Part shown: positions 12,250 to 22,700 of the stretch, in pieces
Position numbering within the stretch: position 1 is the first letter of the stretch
How the letters are laid out: every line of letters starts with the position of its first letter
Assembly (NCBI GenBank): GCA_037903355.1
Contig: JBAJFE010000014.1
Span: 1,054,001 to 1,118,000 of the forward strand
DNA: 64,000 nt
Direction of reading: 5' to 3'
Origin: Trichuris trichiura
Taxonomy: Eukaryota; Nematoda; Enoplea; Trichinellida; Trichuridae
The notes under the pieces: model-generated
The model's input: only the letters and a program-made list of their open reading frames with translations
What the model was told of the DNA's origin: nothing
Database searches by the model: none
Made by a program: the position numbers and the translations under genes

Positions 12250-15200
12250 TTTTCTTGAGGATACTAATTGGCGTAAAGCAAATAACTGGTAGTGGAAGAC
12301 TAAGACGATAGTACGAGTTTTGAAAATGGAACTTCTTTGAACAGAACAGTGAAGTTTCGTGTAGCATGTGAACTCATTGTTACGGAATATGTCCCGTTTG
12401 TAACAAACAAGGAAATTTTAGGGTCTATGATGACACGGCGACGCCGGAAGTGTCAGGCGGCTACTTCACAGCGTAATCTCCCTCTCTACAGCATCGTAAG
12501 AGGTTATCAGCAGCAAAACTTTGACTGTGTGAATAATACTTTTCAAAGGATAGTTGATACAAAAAAAGGTTCAAACAACTTAGAGTTCACGCACTTACCA
12601 TTTTACGTGCCAATTTTCGTGTATTTAAAACTTCCTTCTTTTAAGAAAAAGTTACTTGCACAGAAGATCACTTCCAATTAAGCATACGGGCACAACAACA
12701 TTTAACTATTTTTCAAAAATTCAGTCATTAGCGCTTGCATGAGAACGCTTTCTGCTTAATGATGCTCAAGTTCTCCCCAGCGAATTCACTTAGCCGCAAG
12801 AATCTAGGCTTTACTGTATTTCCACGAATTATATTTGTTTGTGTCCTGATGGGAAGTACCGGACACTGTTCCTTAAACCACTTACATCTACCGTTTTCAC
12901 TTCGCCAGTAATCGTCTGCTAATTTTTTTTGGCACCTGTTCATTAACACAGTCAAAATGGAAAAGTAGTTCCATACAGACATTGAAACAAGGAAATCATT
13001 TACCTGAAGTCATTAATAACAACCTCCTAACTAAAAGCTTTTAGTAATCAGGATCGAACAGTATGATTTCAGCTGCAGATGAGTGTACTACAAAATAGCA
13101 TTAGCACTTTTGTAGGACAGTGCTCTGTTACTCGATCCTGCGGAATTTCAATATTTTATGCATTCGTTTGGATATATAAGCACTGAATGCAACCCGAAGT
13201 CACTTTATTTCCTGCCGTTAGAGCGTTTCTGATTTTGCGCAAAGGATTTGCGTAGCGCTGGTAGGACAAAACGAGGGCAGGGCAGCTTGCACGGTTTCCT
13301 AATAAGGGAAAAGCAGAAGTTATTTGGCCTTTACGATTGCAGAAGAATGACACATACTTTTAGTTCCGAATATGGAGGTAAATGTACGCAGTAACGCCTG
13401 CTTAAGATGAGGCGACTGCACAGGTTAAGTTTCAACGACGCAAAGTCTACAATATTACATAATCTGAAGCGTACTGCGCAACGATATGATGCAAAAAGTT
13501 GAAAATTTGACACCTGGCTTTATATCATGATTGCAGTCGAAACTAGTACACGGCAAACCGTTTATTTAGTCTTCCTCAGAAAGACCAGCTTCCAACCCTT
13601 TCCGACTGCGATAAATTATTTTCTACTCAAATCGAGATTCCCCACGCAAACGCGCTCAGAAAGGGTGACGAACGGCAGGTGTATAGATCAGAATTGCTAA
13701 CGAGCAGTAGCCGAATGAACTTCAATATTCGCTTTCTTAACAATACGAACACTTTATTATTATTAGGAACAAAAGTACTTTCATCCGCGGCTTTAGCAGC
13801 GTCGAAATTATTTTGCCTTCTGAAGGCTCTTAACACAAGCCTGCATGGACAAAATCTTTTTTCCGCCTAAACAGAAAAAGGAATCAAAGTTTTAATATGA
13901 ACAATTCCAAAGTAGTTTAGTTTCTGGTAACTATTAAAACAAAATTAGCTGCTACTGAATCAGTAGCTCAAAACTGTTAATTGTGGAAGTTTCAGTAGTT
14001 TGCTGGCAACGTGGAAAGACGCGGGATAGTCATCTGAAAATAACGTTAATTCGTGGCAATGATGCACTTAAGTTTTCACATTTTTAGAAGCACAGCATGT
14101 TCAAGAAATTGCGCCAGCATGACTAAGAAACCTTTTGCTTCTCGTGTTAACGTAATACAAAACGCTGCCAGAGTAGAAATACAAAGACCAACAGGTAATG
14201 GGAAAAAGACAATAACAAAACTATCTAAAAAACAAGGTAGAAGATTCATCAACTAAAATGTTTCAGCTCGTGCAGTACAGCGACAGTGGTTACCGAACCA
14301 CTCTCTTTCGGTCTAACATAACCTTAACCTACTACTCTATTTTTATATTTACAACGTGCTTCGTCTTGCGATGTCAAATCAGTCAATGAACATGATTCAC
14401 TCCGTTAAGCACAAGACGTCTGGAATCCACTTTTTAGTAATCTGCTGTGTTAAAATGGGTTCATGTTAACTTCAGATATACTATTAGGTAGCGAGGTTTT
14501 AACAGTAGAAACAACTTGATAATTTTCCAAGGCAACTTAGATATGCAACGCGGCGGCCGAGAACTTCACGTTAGTAACAATTAAGTTTAACAAGGCGATC
14601 GAAACAGGAACCTTACGTTTTAAAAACGATAAAAATAATAAAAAGTTAGGTCCTGAAAAGTCTTAAGTTGCAAAACAGCTAGTCAGTGAATAAGCGAAAA
14701 AGTCTAAACTCATAAGTCAAGTCAAGTAACTCAGTCATCGTTAAACTGAGCAGTGAAGCTGTTTATGATAGACTGGTCAAAAAACAATACACAATTTTGC
14801 TGAGGAAAAAGATTTTCCTTTCCCTGTAACACCAGAACAAAGTGAAAGTGGCGAGAAATGCGGCACACGTAGGAAAACAGAAATATCACTCAACTGGAAA
14901 AGTAAATGTGCAACAGCATATGAACAGCTGAAGTCAGTTAACCTGACGGGTTATAAACACTATTTAAATTTACTTCTAATCAACTGCGGTTCATGACACC
15001 TGTAGTCGTTGCGCCAACTAATTGAATAATATATTCAAAACATTGCATTGATCCATTATTCCGTATGCCTGTTAATGTACCACCGAAACAGCGTAAACAA
15101 AATAACTCTAAGTCACGCTACCGGTACAAGCTTTGTAAGCGTGCCAACGTTTTTTTGTAAATACAGAAGAACCTCCATAAGCTGACCACCCAAGGGACCG

Positions 15201-15500
15201 GGAAAAACTGGTCAACATAGGGGGTGGTCAACATAGGAGGCTGTGGGTATATTATATTATTAACGTGCGGACCAACCAAGTGGTCAAAATTCGGTCAACT
15301 TAGGGAGGTGGTTGACATAGAGAGGTGGTCAACTTCAGAGGTTCTACTGTATTATTAACGTGCGGACCAACCAAGTGGTCAAAATTAGGTCAATTTAGGG
15401 AGGTGAGCGACATAGAGAGGTGGTCAACTTCGGAGGTTCTACTGTATTAATAAAAGGAAGAACTACTCGGCAAGCGCATAAAACCTTCACACCTTAAAAC
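12250..15500 (+). repeat. Third, direct copy of the DNase II upstream region (diverged, gene-less)
   Basis: This segment matches the right arm of the giant palindrome from about 30960 to 33830 in the same orientation, and the left arm inverted. Shared landmarks are the small frame around 13679-13870 (also 32184-32375 and, inverted, 25622-25864), the AGTAGCTCA...TGTGGAAGTTTC region, and the stretch with TTGCTGAGGAAAAAG. It stops where DNase II exon 1 would begin and abuts the outer end of the left arm. It carries private insertions (about 12337-12580 and the MITE at 15164). It looks more diverged than the two arms are from each other. Confidence 0.7.
15164..15444. mobile_element. pogo/Tigger-type MITE with internal tandem duplication
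   Basis: The left end CAGAAGAACCTCCATAAGCT and right end ...GGAGGTTCTACTG are inverted, flanked by TA. The interior repeats GGTCAAC..GGGAGGTGG blocks, and one 95 bp unit (from TTAACGTGCGGACC) is tandemly duplicated at 15260 and 15355. The same terminal sequence bounds the 85 bp element at 55546-55630. It interrupts the third repeat copy: the flanks GTAAA and ATTAATAAAA.. read through in the right arm near 33780. Confidence 0.7.
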
Positions 15501-15619
15501 CCCCAAAAAATCTTCCTAAAGCGAAAACGAGCATCAATTTAGCTTTATAACTTTCAAACTTCATAAAACTGGGTTTCGTAAAGCGGGGCATACGTGTACT
15601 ATAAATGACGTATTTCAAC

Positions 15620-15910
15620 GTAATATGAATGAGAAATTTGTACGATTAATCTAATTCTTTTTACGGGTCATTTTCCGTTAAGGATACAAAAAACTTTTAA
15701 TATCCGAAGCTTTCGGACCACGCGTGGCCCGTCCTTACCTTTACTAAAAGTATCTTTATTACCACTGAGGACGGGTCCCGCGGGGCCTAAAAAATTTGGA
15801 GATTAAAAGCTTATCGTATCTTTAATGTCACATACTCCGTAAAAAGAATTAGATTAATCATGAGAACGTACAGTCCCGTACCAAGAAGCTACATTTTCGA
15901 GAGATTCGTA
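15620..15910. mobile_element. Foldback element with hammerhead-like cores (outer left arm)
   Basis: This is an imperfect hairpin: AATCTAATTCTTTTTACGGG at the left end reappears inverted as CCGTAAAAAGAATTAGATTAA. Near its loop are cores CTGAGGACGGGTCCCG.. (+, from 15765) and an inverted GGACGGGCCACGCG..GTCCGAAAGC (-, 15703-15735). Its right end carries the inverted terminal module (CAGTCCCGTACCAAGAAG..ATTTTC). The right-arm counterpart is about 40095-40365. Confidence 0.6.
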
Positions 15911-16763
15911 CGGGTATATTAAGGGAAACAGGCGCAGCTATTTCTATATTTTACGGTACATTTCGTAAATTTGAAGATCGCATGATCACTTTAAGATGAA
16001 AAATGTGAATTTCAAGTAACCAGTATATTTTGAGGAATACTTATATCGATGGAAACTAGTGCATGCTGTGCTATTTTGTTGAGGGCTATCGTACTCAGCT
16101 TCTAGTATAAAGGCACATAATAAAGGCAGCTGAAGTTTTTCTTGTCTTGTACATAAGCTCTGACTGAACAAGGACGCACTATTAACTAAGAAGCTGATTA
16201 TATTCAGATAAAGTGATCAGACCAGTTGGATCTGACAATCTTTTCAGTCTTTTAATTACCACTGCTTGCAAACATAATTTAAAGTTCACCGTTATTAGAA
16301 ATATTTAACTAATGTGCGCCATACAAAAAGCAAATTTGAGCTATAAGTTATGCAATAATAAGCAAGAGGTTTTACTTAACGTATCAGACTTTGTTTACTG
16401 ATAAAGATGCATAAAGGATTCCGGTTTTCTTAAAAGTCACATGTTCGTTTTATCTTGAATGAGCTATTCTTACTGTGCAACTAGTAGTATTTGGCTAATA
16501 TACAAGCGTTTAACCTGAATGCTGTATTCAAGTAAAGTCAATATTTTTCCTGTTTAACAATCAATGTGATGCTTGCTAACTGGCGCGCTGATATCTTTCT
16601 AAAGTTTTCAATGTGACAACAGAACTTATTGTTAACCTCTTCAAAGCCTTTGCACGCTGCTTTCTTCAGTGCTCACTTCTGAAACGTGTTTTTACAAGAA
16701 CATCCGCGTACCAAAGAGAGTCAAAACAAAGTAACGCTACAACGTTAACATTGATACGACAGA

Positions 16764-19700
16764 CTACTTAGGGCATTGTGGTGATTTTGTTTGGTCGGCT
16801 AGCGCTTTGAAGGCACGATAAATTTCTGCGTTCTCCAAACACAGCACGCCATTTCCATATTGTTCGTACGTTCGCTAAAATAGGATGCTATAATTAGCCT
16901 AATGAATGTGAGTACTTACAAGTCTCGGACTATTGCTGACGCACCACACTTTTCCACCTTTCGATACTAACCAAACTGTCGAGTCATACTGATTTGAAAT
17001 TTTGTTGTTTCGCAGTGTGAACTCGCCATGCAATACCTCCACTTTGTAGAACGCGTTACAGTAATTTGGCAATTTGTACTTCACGTCTCCCTGTCCCCAT
17101 ATTCGTAAACTTTTCTTGATAACTGCAGCAATGAATCGTGAATAGATATCTGAAACTACAGGTCACCGAGGTAGTGTGGTACAACCGGGCTTGTCACCAA
17201 GATGCGCCTGAGATAATTTTGCAAACGCTTTCAAGGTTAAGGATGTTGATATCTCCAGGCTTATTTGTTTTGCATATGGTGTGACCCGAGACGCAGAACC
17301 TTTCACCAAATCCTCTACGTTCCTTGGCCACTTGTTATTACGGGGATTTGGTCCTTCCAGGAAATAAATCAGCGGGGCTTCATATGTTAACATTTCTACT
17401 GAAACAAAAGTTTGTGAGAGGTTTTGAACAACAGAGCTCTTAAATTTTTCATAAGAAATTTTAAATACACTTGTCATGATTTTCTTCAGTGAAACAATAA
17501 ATTCAATTTCAATGTTTGCTGGGGTTATAGATCGGTTTATATGTCCTTGTATTGCATCGACACGAAATAACTAATGACAACATGATTGCGATAATCTGAT
17601 CAAATATATGAACGAATTTCAAGATTGGCAAATAGTTAACTGAGCTGTTGTTTTCCTCATGGCAGTGCAATTACTCTTCTTCTCAATTTCAGAGTCACAT
17701 GAAACGCTTTGATTTCGCTCAGCTGAATTAAAACAACTTTAGGACTTTCGAGTGGCAGTCCGGTCCTTTGCATTTTCGCAGCTCATATGATTTGCTTTAC
17801 CAGAAAAGAGATGTGGCTGTCTAAAACTAGCTTTTTTTAAATTTTCTTCTGCTAAACAATTTCGCCTCCATTGTTGTTCTTGTTTAGTCACTCAGGCGTG
17901 TCTGATTCTTCGTGTGCCTTCATTTCACTTACTAGTGCATAACGGGAACCCAACTGGTGACTGAGCAATTTAGTAGCAAAAATGAATTACTGACCACGCA
18001 ATGAATAGTCCAGTGCTTTCACTATATGCCTGCCCTTTCCTCACTCACACGTTAATAAGAATGATCCTCCGTAAATTAATCTTTAAAGCAAGGAGGTCAC
18101 AAGGTCAAACGTTTATTGCTGTTTGTCAACAAAAACATTGATCGATTAAAATACTCCTCACTGTACTCTCCCTGACGCTGCTGTTGCAGTTGTGCATAAC
18201 GTATTGCTGATATTCGCGGAGTGTATGTAAAATCTATTTTCGGAGACAATCACGGTAGAATTTTATTAAAAACTTGAGCTTTCAGATGATAAACCTTCAC
18301 CTGTCGTCAGTGGCTGAATTACAAAAGAAAAGTTGTCTTCATTGTGTTCAGTATTGCTGATACTACGGCAGCAATTCAGATTATTAATGCAACGGCCCAG
18401 CGCTTCATGCAAACGTAACAGCAATGTCAAAATCAGTGACGTATGAATCAATTTTACAAACCGGACTGGTTATTACGCAATACTTTCTGACCTCCCCATG
18501 TTCCTTTCGTAAAGCAATGGAGAAGCCTATTCTATCATTCGCGCTCTTTTTTACCGAAAAACATGTGCACTGAGATGCCATACTTATTTTATACTTTTAG
18601 TACTGCTAGTTTTTTGATAGCAGCTTGTTCATCCATCACCAAGCAGAGCTCCTGACGCTTAGTGATAATGTTATTCAGCTTTCAGAAAATGAGAAAATGT
18701 TTTCCTAGAGCTATACCAGCTAATGAAACTTTACCGTTTCATTAAAACGAACGGCTTGTTTAACAAAAACCGATTTTTGATAGCAAGGAGTGTTTTCATG
18801 TTAGCCAGAAAATGATTTCTTTCGAGCCTTTTGGAAAGCGGAGTTCCAGAAAAACATTCGCTGTCTACGTTTTCAGATATCTGCCCATTCAACCTTCCGA
18901 CTCATTTAGTATTTATTTTAACTCAGGTGTTGTTCCTATTAAGAATTTCCACCAGATCGAAATGTCGAACCACTGAGTATTGGGATCCCTTCAAGATTTC
19001 GACCTATTCCATAGTTCCGACCTATCGGTATTTCAGGATTGCGGCCCTAAACTGTCTGAAATAAATGCGTTTCTGAATTCGCGCAAAATCAGCATTCAAA
19101 AGCTTTTTTGACGTTTTTTGGAACCAGTCTTTTCAGGTTTTCAGTTTGAGGATTTTCGAATGTTGTCACGTGTGCTTGTAGTTTAAATGTTTTGCCGCTT
19201 GTGGCGTATGCTAATAGCGCTTAGGTTTTCTTTTCCTTTTGCAGCCAAAAAAACCGTCGCTTCTTTTTGTGATCGCTGAATGAAGGGTGATTTAATCGGA
19301 TACGCTTTACGAAAGCGGGATTATATTTCTTACGTGACTGTGAGATAGCTTTATTACGGAGAGTCCCGTCTAATGTGCGATAAAGTATAATAGCTCCGTA
19401 ATAAAGCTATCTCATTATGAAAACATGCGGTCCCGTACCAAGAAACCACATCTTATGTGACTGAAGCAAGGCAACCTTCGAGTTTCTCAGAGAAGAAATT
19501 GACTTCCACACTTGAAAATGTGGTTTCTTCGTACGGGACCGTATATTTTCATGATGCAAAGGTTTTATTACGGAATAGTTCCCGTTTTAATGCGCGTAAA
19601 CTCCGGAGCTTTCGGGTCGACCGGGACCCGTCTTCAGCGGTTGTGAATTATAACTCACTAAAGAACCTGCTATCACCAAAATGACAACACATCTTAAGTT

Positions 19701-22700
19701 TGCATCGAACTTCAGACCCCTCGAACTCTATGGTCTCCCAAAAGTACACAAACCAGATATCCCGCTAAGACCGATAGTCTCCACAATTAACACCATCACC
19801 ACTGAACTCAGTAGATACTTAAGTAAGATCATCAAACCTCTAACAGGCAAGGAACCATCCTTTGTCAAAAACAGCAAAACGCTCGTCAACGAAATAAGAA
19901 ACTATTGTTTGGAACCCGACGAGATTTTAGTCAGCTATGATGTAAAAGACTTATTTCCCAGCATCCCAATATCAGACACCCTGGAGACCTTACACAATCT
20001 CCTCCACACGGACACAAATCTACCCAGCAGAACTAAATTAAATCCCTTTCACATTGTCAAGCTGGTTTCGTTTTGCATGCAAGAAGGCAATTACTTCACT
20101 TTTGATAACAAGTTCTATAAACAATCTCACGGAGTACCTATGGGAAGTTCCCTATCCCTTGTATTAGCAGAAATTTTTATGGAAAACTTTGAAAGACAAA
20201 TGTTCAGAACTATAGACAGACACATAGCTCCACGCCTTTTTAAAAGATACGTAGACGACATCTTTGTCATTATAAAAGCTGGAAAAGAAGAACAATTTTT
20301 ACAATTCCTCAACAACGTCCGTCCTAACCAAATAGTCTTCACAATGGAAAAAGAAGATAACAAAACTTTGCCCTTTCTAGACGCCTTAATTATTCGCTCA
20401 AGCGAAGGCCTTAAAACCAGAGTGTATAGAAAACTCACGCACACAGATCAGTACCTCAATTTTTCATCACATCACCCACGATCAGTAATGCGTGGTATCC
20501 TCTCCGGAATGATAGACAGAGCATTCAATTTATGCAGTCCCGAATATCTCCAGCCAGAAATTAACTACATTAGAAAAATCTTCTACAAAAACGGGTACCC
20601 TAAATCCTTTATCAACCAAGCGTTCAACCACAAGCTTCGCACACGCGAGTCTCCAAGGCAAAACACTCCGCACGACACTTGTCTGGTTATTCCTTATGTG
20701 CCAGGTTTAGGCGAAAAGATTGTCCAATTAGGAAAAAGATTAGGCTTCAGAGTCTTTTTCAAGAGTTCGCCCAACCTCAAGGCAATTCTCCGCACAGACA
20801 GAACTAAAATCCCCGCAAACAAAAAGACAGGATTAATATACGCGGTTGAATGTTCCTGCTCAGGGATTTATATTGGTGAAACGGGAAACACTCTAGAGCA
20901 TAGATTTAACGAACACTTAAAAAAGCTCACAAGTTACAATAACGCGAAAGCCATATTCAACAATGGTACCAATCTAACCACACAACGAGGCAGACCAATT
21001 GTGGACCCAAAAATTACAATGGAAAAAGCCAAACAAGCCTCTGCCGTAGTGGAACACGCGACGCAATGCACACAACCACTCCAAACAAAAGTTTTATGTT
21101 ACGAAAATAATTTACGGTTAAGAAGAATTAAAGAAGCACTATATATTAGGCATAATACGACTTACAACCGCGATCAAGGAGTGGACATAAGTGGGATTTG
21201 GACAAATATTGTGACGCGGTATAATTGTTGCTCACTCAACAGATGAAAATACAAAAACCGGGAAAGAAGAAAAAACAAATAATTAGAACTAATAAAAATG
21301 GATCAAATTGAAATATATATGAAACAAAGAAAGAAAAAGAAAAATGAATGCAATATGAAAAAACAGCGATTCAACAACAAAGAAGAATGTTCGAAACAAC
21401 CAACGAAGACAATCTAGAAGCCATACGGAACAAGAAAAAGAATTGCGCTGACAGACTCAAATGCGAAAACCTAGCAACGGAAAACTTTAAAAAATGCCCG
21501 CTTTAAAATCCTCGGAAACGATAGATGGCATTCGCTGCCAAAAATCATATTTACAACTTTAGACCGCTGATGACGGGTCTCGAATGACCCGAAAGCTCCG
21601 GAGTCTCTTTTCATATACATCAACGGGAACCGTTCCGTAGTAAAGTTTTTTCATTATGAAAATATATGGTCCCGTACCAAGACACCACGTTTTCAACACA
21701 TGTTACTTATGATAGGAGATTAGCGAGAGAGAGAGCGAGAGAGAGAGAGAGTGGTAGGAAGGTACAAACATAATCAATAACTATGAAAATGTCAATGTGT
21801 AACGAATAACTCAGGAAAATTAAAGGCGCACTGTAAAACTGAGAAAGGGAACGGATAATGGAGAAGATATAACGGGAATGAATTAACAAATCAACAAACT
21901 GGTTGTAAGGTCTTCTACGGCTTTTCCCGTTATTCGTTGTGCTGTTATCTGTAATTAAACTAAAACAACTGCTCTACCAACGAATGGATGAGCCGTTATT
22001 GAGAAAATGTACAGATATCAATACACTCAACGTTTTAAAGTATTAAAAAGCTTTGAACATTAAAAAACGTTGAGTGTATTGATATCTGTACATTTTCTTA
22101 ATAACGGCTCATCCATTCGTTGGTAGAGCAGTCGTTTTAGTTTAATTACAGATAACAGCACAACGAATAACGGGAAAAGCCGTAGAAGACCCTACAACCA
22201 TGAAAATACAGCCCGTTACAAAACACCCAGTTTTCAAAAAAATCAACAAACTAATGATTAGACATAAGAAAACAGGGTCCTTATTGAAATAAAAAAGGGG
22301 GAAGGCTAAATGATAGAAACGGAAAGAAGGAGGAAGTTGACTTACTGGTTAATACTAAGGACGCACATGTTCTTGAGTGCGAAGTAAATAGCAAATTAGT
22401 TTAAAAAACCTTTTTGATTTTTGAACGGGGCAATTATTCATGGTTAACAAAACATTTACGAATTAATATGGTTCGCGATCGCTCTGTTCTAATTCACCTT
22501 TTTCAAACCCGTCAGTGCATTGTTAATCATAAGTATAGGGGTCGCCAGACTGACAGTTTCTGATTTACGATGGAATCACTCTTACCCTGGGTTGGATAGC
22601 AGAACACGTTCGCTTCAAAAGTTTTACTTTGTTATTTACATTTACGTATTCATAGGAGATAGCCATTGTAAGAAACTGAGATTGCAAACGTGTTGCCAGA

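Larger units (their letters stand above)
19512..21696 (+). mobile_element. Penelope-like retroelement with inverted terminal modules
   Basis: The termini are inverted: TTGAAAATGTGGTTTCTTCG at 19512 and ..CAAGACACCACGTTTTCAA ending 21696. Each terminal block of about 130 bp carries ACGGGAC..TTTTCAT and a hammerhead-like core pointing inward from opposite strands (19600-19640 on -, 21564-21604 on +). Between them is one long open frame with a Penelope-type reverse transcriptase and GIY-YIG domain. It sits in intron 3 of the left DNase II copy. The matching right-arm locus (about 35850-36090) has about 240 bp of other sequence, so insertion was accompanied by deletion or the right arm gained sequence. 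No clean target duplication is seen. Confidence 0.85.

Noticed and set aside
20127..20444. 105-codon - strand frame
   Set aside because: Shadow of the Penelope reverse transcriptase on +.
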